From: Stereum hirsutum FP-91666 SS1 | Taxonomy: Eukaryota > Basidiomycota > Agaricomycetes > Russulales > Stereaceae | Direction: 5' to 3' | Assembly (NCBI RefSeq): GCF_000264905.1 | Contig: NW_006763132.1 | Location: 2,392,719 to 2,456,718 of the forward strand | DNA length: 64,000 nucleotides | Part shown: positions 23,570-36,312 of the stretch, piece after piece | How the letters are laid out: each line of letters opens with the position of its first letter | Numbering within the stretch: position 1 is the first letter of the stretch | The notes under the pieces: model-generated | What the model was told of the DNA's origin: nothing | The model's input: only the letters and a program-made list of their open reading frames with translations | Databases searched by the model: none | Made by a program: the position numbers and the translations under genes

Positions 23570-25431
23570 TCAGCCCCAGAGGTGCAGTGCCTCCGACATA
23601 CCGTCGACGGCTCTCCCCCCTTGCACCGGATACTTTTCCAAAATATTGTCAATTTCCTTCAACTCGGCTGCGGTGAGGACTGTGTTACCAGCGGCGACGT
23701 TTTCAAGAGTACGTTCCGCTTTCCTGCATCCATCAAGTAATAAAACGTCGTTAGCATAAAACCCACTGAAACGAGTCCAAACGGACAGGGGTGACGACAG
23801 TTGGATACACCGGGATATAAACAGTAGGGGTGTGAAGAAAGGGAGGGAAGACGTACGAAGAACCTGGAATAGGAATGATATGCTGGCCGAGAGAGGAAAC
23901 CCAGGCGATACAAAGTTGAGCAGGCGTACAGCCTTTCTTGGTCGCCAGGGCTTTGAGCGCGTCGACGACTGCGGCATTATTCTTCATCGCCTATTGATTA
24001 TGAGTATCAGATACGCGTATATTAGCCATAATTCGACAGACAGAAACCGGATATAGCCCGGAAGAGAGAACAAGTTGTACCTCATTGGTGAAGCGGGAAA
24101 AGCGCTTTCGAAAGTCTCCATCTATATCAAACAAGAATGTATAAATTAACAATCCGTGATATCGCGTACACATATATAGTTAACTTTTCTCACCCTCGAG
24201 ATCTTCAGGCTTCGTGTACTTGCCGGATAAGAAACCCCTGCCGAGAGGCGAGTAAGCAAGAATGGCGACGTTGTTCTCCCTACAAGCGGCTATGACTGCA
24301 GCAGAGAAATGTCTCAGTACTAAGAGGCAAAGACTGGTTAAATTAGCGCATGTCAAACGTACCACGCTTGGTCTCCTCTTCATAGCTCCACAAACTAACT
24401 TCGATCTCGCATGTCGCAATCGGAACAATCTACATACCCCGTCGTTAGAATGTCTCGCCAATACACTCAATATATTGCCTGAGTTCACTGACCTTGCTTG
24501 CTCTTCTGATCGTCTCGGCCCCAACTTCTGACAACCCTACATTCTTGAACATGCCCTCCTCCTTTAGTGTCTTCAAGGCGCGCATCACATCTTCAAGGGG
24601 AAACTCCGATTGCGACATCCTCGCAGGCTCGAAGACATCGACGACATGCGTGCCGCGAAGCTTCGCAACAATGTTCTCGGCAGAGGTGCGCAGGCCATCT
24701 GCACTGAAAAATGGCGTTTGAGTTGGTGAGAAGGGAAGATGTAATGTTTTAAACAGACGTGGTTGACAGGAAAGACGAAAGGGGGATAGAAACGTACGTC
24801 AAGTTCACAGAAGGCCTACCACCAACTACCTGCACTCCTCCCTGGAATATGTCGAGAATTTGTTAATTCGATTCATATCATAAGATATAGATGGTTAGCT
24901 AAAGAAGAGTGATGACACACCTTGACGACCAGAAACGCCTTTTCAGCGTACTCGGGATATTTCTCGAAGAAACGAGCGATGAGCTCCAGGTTAGCCTCGG
25001 GAGGGTTGAAACCGTAGAATTCCGCTATAGAACAAATCAACAAGTTCAGTGTCTAACGGTCAGTATTGTTCATTGACCCGAGGGGAAAAGGCCTATAGCT
25101 ATACTAACCACTGTTGAGGACCATCTTGACCCCAGGAGGTAATTTGTCCATGCCAGCCTTCATAGCCTCGAAACACTGTTCGTCTGGAACAGGGGTAGGG
25201 ACCCATCTGTGGAGCCACGGCTGATATCAGTAACGTAGAGGAGGAGGGTGCGGGAGACACGAACGTCATCAGCATAAGGCCATGCTATTTCCCACAAAAG
25301 CCAGAAGTCATCAGCTACATCGTTATGGCCGGAGATTGAAAACTTGGCGGCAGCAGCGAAACTGGACATACACCAATCTTGTAAACATTACTAGCTGCGG
25401 TGGCACCAATAGTGACGGTAGCGGTAGTCAT
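23570..25431 (-). CDS. Aldo-keto reductase, pyridoxal reductase-like
   Basis: Eleven exons give ~346 aa: 25431-25372, 25284-25259, 25206-25109, 25024-24921, 24841-24798, 24703-24493, 24429-24363, 24295-24194, 24121-24081, 23990-23857, 23723-23570. AKR features include [26 protein letters not shown] with the catalytic Tyr (~65), Lys of FLVVK (~96), [14 protein letters not shown], and the cofactor-binding loop [15 protein letters not shown]. The pattern is closest to fungal NADPH-dependent Plr1-like reductases, which reduce pyridoxal. Other aldehydes are possible. The exon 2/3 boundary has two in-frame alternatives (25261/25220 instead of 25259/25206). A TATAAA lies about 93 bp upstream. Confidence 0.9.
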
Positions 25432-26373
25432 TGCTGGTTGAGTGTACTGTGTGTATAGATGGGTCTGTAGTAGCGAAGATTACTAGGAGATGTTGATACT
25501 AAATCTGAAGGACGCGTGTCTCTTTTATACCCGGCATCCAGTGGTATACCTACCGCGAACCACGTTGTGAGTGGGTCAAGAAGACTCGACATCATCTGTG
25601 TCCATCACGGCCCATTGGGTAATTTAGAAGCTACACCGTATAGTACTGGGCTGTCAGTAGTCATTTTTTCACTTAATGGACTCACGTAGCAGAAGACGTA
25701 GGACGAGGCCGATCCGACGTTCAGTCACACTACCATCCCATCCACTCATGTCCGTTCCGAGGGAGACGCATGCGGCCGGCAGTGACACCAAGACTCTATT
25801 GAGCGTTAAGTAAAAGCCAAATAAGGGTAATTGACCCACAAGAATTCGACGCTGTGAATATTATATTAGATTGATGAGCCCGCCGAAATGACAGGAGTAC
25901 CTTTTTTGGATAATTTGTTTGTGTGATTTACCTCGCAGGCCTGGAATGAGTGCGCCCCACTCCGACACTCCGAAGACGAGGAAGCCATGGAACGCATGTA
26001 ACAACATTGAGAATTCAGAAAATAACAGCAACATATGGATGGCATGGCTGGCCCGATCTGGTGCAACAGCAAGTCGAAGGCTCTCGACACCGATGCGACT
26101 GGTTTGAGCATTCTGAGAGACATAGATACATTGGCCTCTGCAATGTTCATGGTTCACCTGCTTGGCAGATAGATCTCTAGTTGAGCAGGGCGACGTAATC
26201 TGAAGACATAGCGTAGCATGTTCCAAAAGCAAATAAAGATAACATTGAGCCAACTTTGAAGATAGCACACAGAGTCAGCTAACGAGTCTAAGCAGAAGTC
26301 CATGGCCTCGAATCAAATGGTACCATATCACCGGAATATCGACTGCAGACGGCGGAAGACAAAACGGTCAGCT
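25432..26373. other. Region with no supported gene
   Basis: Holds the aldo-keto reductase promoter on the right of its start and the 3' flank of the kinase gene. Short antiparallel frames at 25860-26270 have no domain. Confidence 0.45.
25524..25529 (-). promoter_or_regulatory. TATA box of the aldo-keto reductase
   Basis: Read on the minus strand as GGGTATAAAAG, this lies about 93 bp before the ATG at 25431. Confidence 0.5.
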
Positions 26374-28285
26374 TTACAATAAACGGTTTGTTGCATCTAA
26401 CACCTGCAGACAAGAAGTCATATCAAATGTCCTCAGCACTCGCACCTAGTGGTATACCCTCTAGAGAATGTGGCACGCACCTGATTGATGTCAGGTCTCT
26501 CCGTAGGGTTGACCTTCAACATACTGTCGACTAACGCCTTGAACCCAGCTGAGTAACCAGACGACGGATGTTTGTACTGCGCATTCAAGACGGCCATGGC
26601 AATTGAGCCGCCCTGTTCAGTAGTTTGCATGTTTTCGAAAGGGGAGTGAGAATAGGCCAGTGCAAAAAGGACACAACCCAACGACTGTGAATGATATGGG
26701 CATAGCGAGGTCAGAGTAAGAATAGGACGCGGATAGGGATGACGGACCCAGATGTCGACTTTCTCGTCGAGAGTGAGGCCGGTTTTAACGTCGAAGAGTT
26801 CGGGAGCACGATATGCCATTGTGCTGTGCTCTGCTGCAATGTCCTGTGGCACACGATCAGAACGGGGAGAATGTTCCGGAGAGAGAAACCAAGAGGAATA
26901 ATCATACTTGTTGTAGAAGAGCTTGTGACCTATTCTCGATGGGTATTCTGGCCTTCATGCAGCTACCGAAGTCCATAAGGATTGGTGTCACTCCGTCATC
27001 GGCGAGCATCACGTTCCTAAAACGATAAAAGTTTAAGCAATGAACGATTTTGACTCGGCGCGGCACGGCGCAATTACCCAGGCTTCAAATCTCGATGTGC
27101 GTATGGCACAAGCTCTCCTGTGCCGACCTCTCCATGTTGAATCTCCTCATCTCCATCGAACACAACATCACCGTCCTCTTGCCTCTCCCGCGACACTAAC
27201 GGGACATTTGCTCCATCCCTATCCTCGCCTCTAGCTCGGGGTTCCCCTCTGGCTCCTCTCGTAGAGCTAGGAGCACTAGGACCACCATAAGAATACCCGC
27301 CCTCTGCATCTCCCTCTGGATGTGGCAGCATTCCGTCGTGGTCATCGTCATCGTCATCATGGCCTGGTGAGTGTGATTTGCCCCTTGATGGTGGGCGTGG
27401 GTGTGCTGAGGAGTTTGAGGAAGAAGAGGAGACGCAGTAGGTGTGCATTGCACGGACGGCTTCACATGTGCCTTTGAAGAGGCGGAGCATTTGACGTTCT
27501 GGGAAGTGGGAGGATGTTTGAAGGTTGTTGTTAATGGCGTCTTGAAGATTACCACGCTGTGAAGAAGTAGAGTAGGCGGAGACGATAAGGAAGATGGAAT
27601 GTCATTAAGAATTCAACACACACCTTGTACAGGGGTAAGAATAGGTATACGATTTGTCCATCGCCCTCCGGGTCTTGCAGTACTGCGGAATCCTTTGACC
27701 GACACACATTAATCATGAAAATGCGCTTGGAACGCTAGTGAATCTACTACCCACCAAAATACGGATGATATTTGGGTGCCTAAAGGGAAATAGGGGTCGT
27801 CCGGTGAATACAAAGCTTCGGGTATGGAGGCCGATGGTGTGTACGCACTTGAACCGTCGGTATGCCTCCACTTCACGCATAGCTTCTTTCACTCCTTCAG
27901 AGCCTGTAGGACAGCGAATCTTCTTCAAAGCAAATTGTCGCTACACGAGATAACATCGGACCAGGTAACAAGTCACAAGTGTTAACGGTCGCGTACCTCG
28001 CTCTGCTCATCCTGCGCCAGGTAGACAAAAGAGAATCCTCCTTCTCCTAGTATTTTGACAATCTTGACTTTGTGGGGGGTTATTTTATCATAGGTATGCA
28101 CCGTCGTACAGAATGTGAGCGAGGACACTTAGTGCGAACTAAGCGAGTGAACACTGACACGTTCGTCCATTAATCTTGAGTTTCGCCTGAGAAGTACAAC
28201 AGCTGGTAAACATAGAGAGCACATTGGTGGCCTCAAATCTGACATGATCCAAAGCACGTAGTAAGGGTTGTGGTAGCGAGTCCAT
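26374..28285 (-). CDS. ENV7: STK16/ENV7-type Ser/Thr protein kinase
   Basis: Ten exons give 433 aa: 28285-28159, 28067-27997, 27940-27849, 27779-27755, 27692-27624, 27556-27078, 27016-26908, 26843-26748, 26684-26481, 26403-26374. Kinase marks are ILGEGGFSFVYLA (P loop), FALKK (Lys ~72), YAHRDLKPGN (~279-288), MDFGSC (~301), and TMAYRAPELFDVKTG, the hallmark activation segment of the NAK/STK16 group. An N-terminal SCCTS pair of cysteines is suitable for palmitoylation, as known for Env7 at the vacuole and STK16 at the Golgi. A ~100 residue Ser/Pro/Asp-rich insertion separates helix E from the HRD loop. Expected role: membrane-bound kinase in secretion or vacuole dynamics. Confidence 0.9.
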
Positions 28286-28999
28286 CAATGTCCAAGAAAG
28301 CTGGTAGGTAAGCTGAGCAAGAGTGTTGGCAAGTGAAAGTGAAAGCTGAAGCGATGGGCACAGCAACTGCGCCGCCCGCCTGGCTTCGGGAGCCACGTGG
28401 ACAGCGACCTCCGATCCGGGGACGGCCAGGTTCTCGGCCGAACGCAAACTCCTCTCCTAAACCAATTCAATTCGAACTTGTTTTTCAGCCACCATGTCTC
28501 GTCTCTGTCCTGTGCGGTCCTCTAGCGTCTCTGTCTCCGAACCATATGTTCAATGCTAGCAGAACTTCTGAAGTCCTAAAGCTTCACCAACATCTGAGCT
28601 ATGGCCTACAGGACCCTCCCTCTCGGTCAACGAAATTCGTCCAACACCGAAGACCGTTGTAACCACTGTGATCTGTTTTGCGTGTCCATGGGCCATCTCT
28701 CAGACGCCTACTCACTATCAGGTTTGGGAGCGTTGATGTCAGAAATTTTGGGACACTCCTCGTCTCGGACTGCATGAACGGCTGTGTTGCTCTTTGATGT
28801 GACTAGGAGTCAACCTTTCTGTATCAACATCCCGGATATGTAGATGCCGGTGCTGGATTGCGGTTGGATTGAGGTTATACAGAGAGAGTATATATGTTCG
28901 AAGTCATTGTGCTCAGCTCTCTTCCTTATCAAACAGCAAGTATCTGCCTCACGATCCACCTTAGTTAGACTCAATAACCTGCCGATCTACATTGCGCTC
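28286..28999. other. Divergent intergenic region
   Basis: Contains the promoters of the kinase (-) and the zinc-cluster regulator (+). A GC-rich stretch near 28365-28445 is open on both strands but has no domain. Confidence 0.45.
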
Positions 29000-31221
29000 A
29001 TGGATCAGACTTTTGACGACCATTCGGCTCCATCATCTTCCACCTTCAGTCCTGCTACCACTCTACAGCGAGGAAAGGCATGCATGAGTTGTCGCCGCCG
29101 TAAACTGGTCCGTAGCCATTTACTCCCGAGGTCAATATGCTATTATTCATACCTCTTGACAGAAATGCGATGGCGCACGTCCTGTTTGTCGTCAATGCAA
29201 CCGCGATGGCACACCCGAAGATTGTCAGTACACCACTGGGCCGAGCCGCTCTAGGACTCAAATTTTGGAGGAACATATCAGCACACTCGAAGCTCGCATC
29301 GAAGAACTTGAAGGCCATGGAGTACCGAGCTCGACTATCGGGCTTTTCGATCCTTACCAGCCGGCCACATCATCCAGTTCCTCGCGCTCGTCCTCTCTTC
29401 CTGGTTTGAGTGTTGCGCAGCTGACTGCGTTCGATTCGCGAACCCAGCCCATCCAAGAAGTTGGCGCCACTCACCCTCCTGAGACTGATCAGGCTTTCGT
29501 TGACGAACCAGACCTGTAAGTGCATGGATATTATATTGAAGGAAAAGAAATACCTATGTCGATTGCTCTATATCTAGCCTGGACATCTTCTTCCGCCACG
29601 CGGGCCTATTTGGCTGGTTCCTTCATACTTCACGTTTTCATGCTGGCATCACTCAACCGGCTCACCTAGCCAATCCCAATCGTCCAGTACCTCTGCTTCT
29701 CTCTACAATTCGGCTGTGGGCCACTTTTCTCTCTGGCATTCATTCCAGAAACGAATTTTCTGAGCGAGAGTCTGGTTTGGTATCTCGCATTCGAGTACTC
29801 CTCGGTCGTCAGCTTTCCGACTTGACGCCACCCCAAGTATTGCAAGTTATACAGGCAAAGGTTCTGTTTGCCACGTATTTGTTCACAACGGGACAGTTGC
29901 TCGATGGGAGGCAGGTATGCGATGCGGCAGTATCATTGGTGATTAGTTGTGGGTTGTACAAGATCAGGTCGATGCACGTCAGGACGACGGGTATGTTAGA
30001 GACGGTGAACGTGGCTCTGTCTGAGCCTTTAGATCAAGTTGAGGAAGGTATGTGTCCAAGAGCACTCCTTGGTATGACTTTTGTAATAATTCCTAGGAAT
30101 ATATAGGGGAACGACTCAACGCTTTCTGGACGGTGTTCTCCCTGGATAGATCTTGGGCCGTTGTCCTGCGTTGCCCCACTTTCATGCCCGATGACGATTT
30201 CGCAGGGTCTCGGATTGATTCCCCTTGGCCGTTGGACATGGAGAGTTACGAGGCGGTAAGCATACTCTGTTGTCTGTGTGAGTGGAACCGACATATTGAA
30301 CTCGCAAGTTAGGGGCACGTCTACCCGAACCTTCGTACAAGCGGGACGTTACGCATCTTCCTCGGCGGTTTTAATACGAGTTGGCCATGGGAAAATCAGT
30401 CTGTTCTCGCTCTCCTAAGCAAGGCATCTGCTCTATTCGAAAGAGCCGCAAGACTATCTACATCTTGGAGTCCTGGTAATTTGTTCAACTTTATGTCTAA
30501 TGCGCTGAAACCAGTCTCTGACAGCTTGTTTCTTGCGGCCGGGCTCTAGATTCCACGGGCGCCGACAAATTTTATACAGACTTCCTGTCCCTCGATCAAC
30601 GCATCGAAGACTTCAAATCCCAACTTCTGCCATTGGTACCTCTGGTCGCGACATCCGAGCTAGATCACGTTCGCTCTCTTCACCTCGTTCACTGCCTCAC
30701 GCATGCCGCCATAATCCAATTACATGGAACTTTTGTAAGCCAGGTTCAAACTTCGAAGGAAAAGTGTTTGGGTGCTGCGCTGTGTATAGTGAGAGCGAAT
30801 GATGAAGCGAGGATTCATGAATTTCTATTCATCAATCCGTTGATCGCGGTATGTCCGTTCTTGTACCGAACATATCAGCCGCCGGGAGCAAAACTGACCA
30901 TGGACATACCATCCACTTGCGTCGCTAGATGATATGGTCCAGTGCCGCCCGAGTGATTATTGAAGAGCTCCTTTCGCTTGGCACGTTTAGCGTCGACCAG
31001 GAGATCTCCCCGAATCAGGTCGACCAGGAATTGGACCTTCGCAACGCTATGGCGGGACTTACTACATCGATGTCAATATTTGCCACATCCTGTCCGCTCA
31101 TGCGTATGTCCTGCTTCACTTCCCTTCGTGATAGGTCACATAGCGGCGTGACGCTCAATTCCTTTCCCGCTATATAGAATCACAGGCGACGAGGGTTCAG
31201 GATGAATACGCAGGCGTCTAA
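29000..31221 (+). CDS. Zn(II)2Cys6 fungal transcription factor
   Basis: Eight exons give 586 aa: 29000-29107, 29163-29515, 29578-30047, 30107-30255, 30313-30475, 30550-30848, 30929-31103, 31178-31221. The binuclear cluster CX2CX6CX6CX2CX8C lies at residues 28-57 and is completed only across intron 1 (CRRRKL|KCDG). A coiled-coil dimerisation segment (LEEHISTLEARIEELEG) follows, then a Ser-rich linker. The helical middle homology region has LVSRIRVLLGRQLSDL and the ERLNAFWTVFSLDRSW block typical of the fungal_trans domain. It should bind CGG half-site DNA as a dimer. The target is unknown. The last exon is short (SQATRVQDEYAGV end), so the exact C-terminus is the least certain part. Confidence 0.9.
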
Positions 31222-32735
31222 GGCGTTCGGAGTATGAACAATGTACGAATGCATCTACGTCGTCGGGCGGACAATGATATATTGGTTGAAGTCGAAGTGG
31301 CCAGTGTCCTGACCTGGGCTCATCATTATTGCTCAAGGGTACAGTGACGAGCGGTGCTGCTCTGCTGAACCAACTGTCCATCCCACCATTCGCAAGGCTC
31401 CGGCTTTCGTTGTTCAGCGAGATCTCCGGCGACGATTACCTCGAGATGTTCTTTCAAATCGTGGCCTACACGGGCCATCGTCACGACACACATCTCACTT
31501 CGCCCGTTCAAGCCCTGTTCTTCAGCTTCTCCGCACCCTACTTCACCGTCCGACTCTGGACTTCCTACTTCTCCCGAGGAGGACGTCGAATCGGGTCCTA
31601 GTCCGCTTCAAAGTGGGTACAGATGCATGTTGGAGGTCACCTTTCAATGGATCACACTCTAACAAACGGGTTGTTTCTCGGCCATTCCGGCCATGATGCG
31701 TGCGCTCAGCCCGGGGGATTTGGAGATGCCGGTGATGGAGCGTACACTAAACGTTTGAGCCTCGACGCAACAATGGGGAGAGGCGTTCGGTGGATTCAAG
31801 AATCCACACACGCTTTACGTGCGTGAAGGGCACATGCACTTCATCCTCGAGGGCTTGAAACCCCAAGACTCTGCCACCATCTGCCTCGGAGAAGCTAGCC
31901 ACTAGCATTGTAGATCCAAAATCTTCTCCTCATAGTTTGGAAAAGGACGCCCATGGAGGCTCAGACATGACCCGCGACGGAGTAGGCGGGGTATGCGAGA
32001 CAGACGAAATCATTACGGTCGGACCTGCTGTTCGCCAAACTCTGAACCCTCTGTCTCATTCACGGCTTTCTTTCAAAGGCCCCAATTCCTCTGCCTCAAG
32101 CACAGTGGGGCACCTTGAGGGAATGTTTGAAGAAACGAGCTGAGGGAATGTTTGAAGAAACGAGCTGCGTGTGGCGCGAGGGTGAAACGCTCGAGGCTCG
32201 AGAAGTGTCGTGCCAGGGAGGAGTGTGCTGCAGAGTTGCAGAGTATCGATGTTACTGCCGAGCTGAAGTAGTGTCAAATTTTGGACGAGTGAACAATGAA
32301 CATCATGATGTCCAGTTCTCGGTGTATATTTTCTCATTGAGTAGTACGGAGTATATATCTTCAACGCTGGATGAAGTGAGAGCATTGAATGAATTCGCAG
32401 ACTACAACTGGCCAGACAAGGACATTAACCGTCAAGACTTGACACTCGCAACCCTCGGGTTGAGGCCTTGAGGATTTCGTCGCTTGAACTCGTTTCAAAG
32501 AAATGAGAGAAGGAGGATATGATTATACATTGCCCTCGGCACCTCCAACCCAATAAATACATTTGTATGTAGCATGACCTTCCGGCCGAAGTACATTTCG
32601 ATACACAACGAGTTCCACTGACCAAAAGAGAGCCAAGAAGGCTGTACATGCATCCACAAACTCTTACAAATATCGTACCCACGAATCCCATCGCAAATCC
32701 TTCCAAAGCTCGACGTTCAATTTCCGGTCGGTTCT
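31222..32735. other. Region without a firm gene model
   Basis: Open stretches at 31330-31640 and 31780-31905 have coding-like composition but no domain, and I could not join them by splicing. They may be decayed exons or shadows. A duplicated 17 bp block (GAGGGAATGTTTGAAGA) occurs at ~32117 and ~32142. From ~32480 this is the 3' flank of the next gene (-). Confidence 0.4.
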
Positions 32736-35213
32736 TCACTCGTCTGCAGCCAGCCACGCCTCCCTCTTCCTCCGCATATGCACCTTCCTCTGAGCCTCGC
32801 TCAAGTCCTCCCATCCTTTGACCTCATCTGCAAGTTCCAACTCCCAAGCCTCTTCCCTCTGCAACTCTTTCTTCGACTTCTTCGGTGGCGGCAACCGGGG
32901 TGGCGGTGGCGGGGGGTTCGGTCTCGTCGAATGCAGCGGCACGATATTCTTGAGGGCCGACTTCGAGGTCTTTGCGAGGGGAGAGTGATACGGCTTAGCC
33001 TTTGCAAAAGGAGATGAGGGCTGGGACGAGGCTCGTCGGATGATTTCTGACATCGGGGTTGACTTTGATTGACGGCCGATGGTGTAGCGGCGAGACATGG
33101 AGGCATGAGATGCGGCGGACGATGAGGGCTGGGCTGGCACAGGTGTGGACGGAGTAGTTGGTTTAGTCGGTTTGTCGGTGGCGGGAGACGAAGGCGCTTG
33201 GACAGGTTCGTCTTCGACGACGACTGGAGAGGGGCTGTGGGGAACATTCTCCTACATACACAAACTCTACCCGTCAGTTGACGAAACTGCTGGAGAATGA
33301 CTTTAAAGCTTACCATTGCACGTAGAGGTGTTTCATCCTTCGACTGCTGACTGCTGGATTTTGTACCGCGCTCCTCATCCGGCTGGTTCTCCTTTGACTT
33401 GCCCTTACCCTTGTCCTTCTTCGTCGCCGTGGCCGCCTTCTTTGACGGTCTGATGACTTCGTCTTCCTCTGCGTCTGACACAACAGCTCTTGCCCTTCCT
33501 CGGCCGCTCTTCTTCTTGAGCGTGACCGTGAATTCCTCTTCGTCGTCATCAACATCAACCGCCTTGCCTTTCCCTTTACGCGACTCAGCAGCACGACCCT
33601 TCTTACTCTTCGCGGCAGGCACCTCGTCAAAGTTATCAGGGACAGGCGACAGCGATGGGCTGTCATGAAGAGTCTCGGTCCCCTTTGGTGGCGGAAGATG
33701 GTCGAGAGTCATGGAATCGTCCTGAACGTCTGGCTGCGGGGGTTGAGGCTGGTCGCGGTCGATGTCCATAGCGACTGAGGGGCCAGCCTTAGCTCGAGAC
33801 TTCGAGCCTGGTTTCGCCGGCGAGTCGATAAGGACCTCTACGGCGGCCTTCTTCCCTTTCTTTCTAGGCTTAGGCTTTGCCTTCTCCTTCACCGGCTCGT
33901 TACCCGCCTCAGTTGTAGCGTCAGACGCCTTCTTCCGACCTCTCTTCGGTGCAGCCTTGGCCTTCTTACCGTCAGCTGTCGACGCCTCTGACGTCAAGTT
34001 GGAGTCGGGGAAAGCGGCGGAAGACGAGGATGCTGCGCCCTCTGGCACCGGTGGTGGCAGCATATCCCTGGATATGTCAACGTCCATCGACACAGGAGGT
34101 TTCTCTGGAAATAGATCGTCCTCGTCGTCGGACTCCACCGCGGCCCGCTTGCGCTTCTTCTGTCGAGAAGAGGAGCTCTTCTTCCGCCCAGGTACAGGAG
34201 AGTCTGACCGAATCTCCCCGCGCAAAGGCGAAGTCGCATGCGGCTGTGAAGATGGAGGAATTGGATCGGATGGGGGTAAGTGAAGGCTGGAACTGAGTAC
34301 AGGGATCGTGAGGCGTCCGGATTCAGTCGATGTATCGGCAGCATGAGGGTCGGTGTGTGCAACCTCGGCGTGTGCAACCTTGGCGCGTTTGACGGGGCGT
34401 GGCTTTGGCTTGGATTTCCCCTTGGGGACGGGTGGCGGGGACAGAGAACGTTTCCTGGGAACAATAGCAATCTCGTCTTCCGATGATGTGAGCTCGATAA
34501 CGTCCGGGTCCTGAGGAGGCGAAGGGGCGGCTGCCTTCTTGGATGCTTTGCGAGCACGCGTCTTCGCTCGCTCGGCGACTCCTTGGGAGTAGTCTATGGC
34601 CTCCTGTCCCAGACCCATGCCCTCTAAGACGCCTTGCGAATAGTCTATAGCCATTCCCGCCAGTCCGATACCCATCTCCTGAGACAGGGTGGATGGCCCA
34701 CTTCGATGGCCGTTCACCACCACGGGTTCCGGTGCGGCTTCTGGTGGAGGGGTTTCGATGGGAATGCTATCGCTGGTAGGAGCGTTTGAGTCGATATGCT
34801 GCTGGGCTGTGGCGCCTTTGTAGGCTGACTTAGGACGAGGCCTAGAGGCTTTGGTCGATGAGGATGAGGGAGAACTGGTAGAGGCAGCAGCAGAGGTATG
34901 TTCTCGTATGTGTGTAATCGCTTCGGTGTTGGCGCCATGCGGTGCGTGGGCAGAGGCAGTGACTGCGGAGGTAGAGGCTGCAGACGCAATGTCAGTCATT
35001 AAAATTGTGAATTGCGATCAAAGACTGCATTTTTTGAAAGAAACCCTCCGAATTACAATTACAAGAAGAGGACGACTCACGTTTGGGTCTTGAGGTAGAT
35101 GGCGAAGGGGCTGGTTGTTGCGCCACCGTCGCATTCACGGAGCGCTCAGGGAGAGCCAACGTCTCTTCATCTTCGCTATCTGCCACAAGCCAGTCGTCAT
35201 CTCTACCAGGCAT
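32736..35213 (-). CDS. Large charged, disordered nuclear-type protein
   Basis: Three exons, 35213-35081, 34977-33314 and 33251-32736, give 770 aa. It starts MPGRDDDWLVADSEDEE, an acidic motif. The centre is rich in Ser/Pro/Lys with several AT-hook-like or nuclear-localisation-like basic runs (KPKPRPVKRAK, KRGRKKA, KKSGRGRAR) alternating with acidic SDDEDD patches. The C-terminal ~90 residues are the most ordered: SPFAKAKPYHSPLAK, then PPPKKSKKELQREEAWELEL and a helical AQRKVHMRRKREAW. The composition suggests a chromatin-associated protein. I recognise no enzymatic domain. It is divergent from VPS51. Confidence 0.82.
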
Positions 35214-35500
35214 AGCTTCTGTAGAGTATATTCAGCAAGAGGAGCAAGAATCAGACAAGATCGTGTGCAAGGGCGACGATTGGGGATGGCGGCAAGACAC
35301 AAGAGCAATTAGGCGCCGACGACACCCCGACGCGCGACTTCCCGTCGCCTACGCGTCAGTCACATGACCGTTACGGAACCGAGTGCGTATTTCGAATTGC
35401 GCCCTTCTCGCAGGCTCCGAGTCCCCTTGCGCAATTGTTCATCTAATAGTCCCCTCGTTCGAAGGTCAGACTTGCTTCAGAAAATACTGATATTTTGGCC
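35214..35500. promoter_or_regulatory. Shared promoter region
   Basis: 287 bp lie between the start codons of the nuclear protein (-) and VPS51 (+). No clear TATA box was seen. Confidence 0.45.
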
Positions 35501-36312
35501 ATGTCTCTCCCATCTTCCTCTACTTCCCCGCCAACAACACCCCCTCGACTGGGCAAAGCAAACAGACCACCATCTTCACCATTACGACCGAACTCTCCTG
35601 GAGCCCCTTCGCCCACACCCACCCCACCTCCTGCCAATATACCAGCTGGCCTGACATCTCCAAAGAACCAACCAGGAAGTCTGCCCTCTGGCTCGGGCTC
35701 CCATCTTGAACGTTCGAAGAGTTCGAAGACAAGAGCAAGGGACCTCTTGCGGAAACATTATGGATTAGGTGCAGGACCACCCCCACCATCGGGTAGACCG
35801 ATGGATCCTATGGATCTAGGTATATTTTCACCTCACTTGTCTATGTGTGTGTAGACTGTGCCTGACTTACTAGTTAGATTCGCCCGCATTTGATGCTAAA
35901 TCGTATTACGAGCAATTGATCACTACTTCGTCGCTCACCACTCTCTTGAAGAAAGAGAACGAACTCCTACACGGTACGTCGCCGACGTCTAGCATTCAAT
36001 AAATATGCCTCGACTCAATCATTGTAGATATGCGAGAGCTCGATAGCGACCGCCAGTCTCTAGTATACAATCATCATCACGAGCTCATCGCCGCCACAGA
36101 CACCATATCCGCTGTATGCTCCTTCGCTCGTCGTCTTCGCAGTCTGGAACTGAACATCCCTGATATAGATGAAGACAAGAGCCGAAAGCCTAGATGCAGA
36201 ACTGGACCTGTTGAAGGTCGCTTTCTCGGAGATTTCGCGTTTGAGCGCCGAAGTATCCATTGAACAGCACTCTCCTGATCCATCACGCAGCCCTGGCGCA
36301 GAGCATCGTTGA
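35501..36312 (+). CDS. VPS51: VPS51 subunit of the GARP/EARP tethering complex
   Basis: Four exons, 35501-35819, 35878-35973, 36028-36113 and 36169-36312, give 214 aa. A Pro/Ser-rich head (~1-75) and RARDLLRKHYGL lead to the Vps51 core: FDAKSYYEQL, LLKKENELLHDMRELDSD, QSLVYNHHHELIAATDTIS, and after the last intron MKTRAESLDAELDLLKVAF. The final intron (GTATGC...ATATAG, 55 nt) must be removed to get the MKTRAES helix. The protein is short like yeast Vps51, not long like the animal protein. In the GARP complex it links Vps52-54 to endosome-derived vesicles at the trans-Golgi network. Confidence 0.9.

Noticed and set aside
31329..31910. Possible extra exons of the zinc-cluster regulator or a small gene
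   Set aside because: Fragments do not join in phase and show no domain; left as unassigned sequence.
33762..34296. Open frames on the + strand opposite the nuclear protein
   Set aside because: Mirror frames of a Lys/Glu-rich exon; no splice support or domain.
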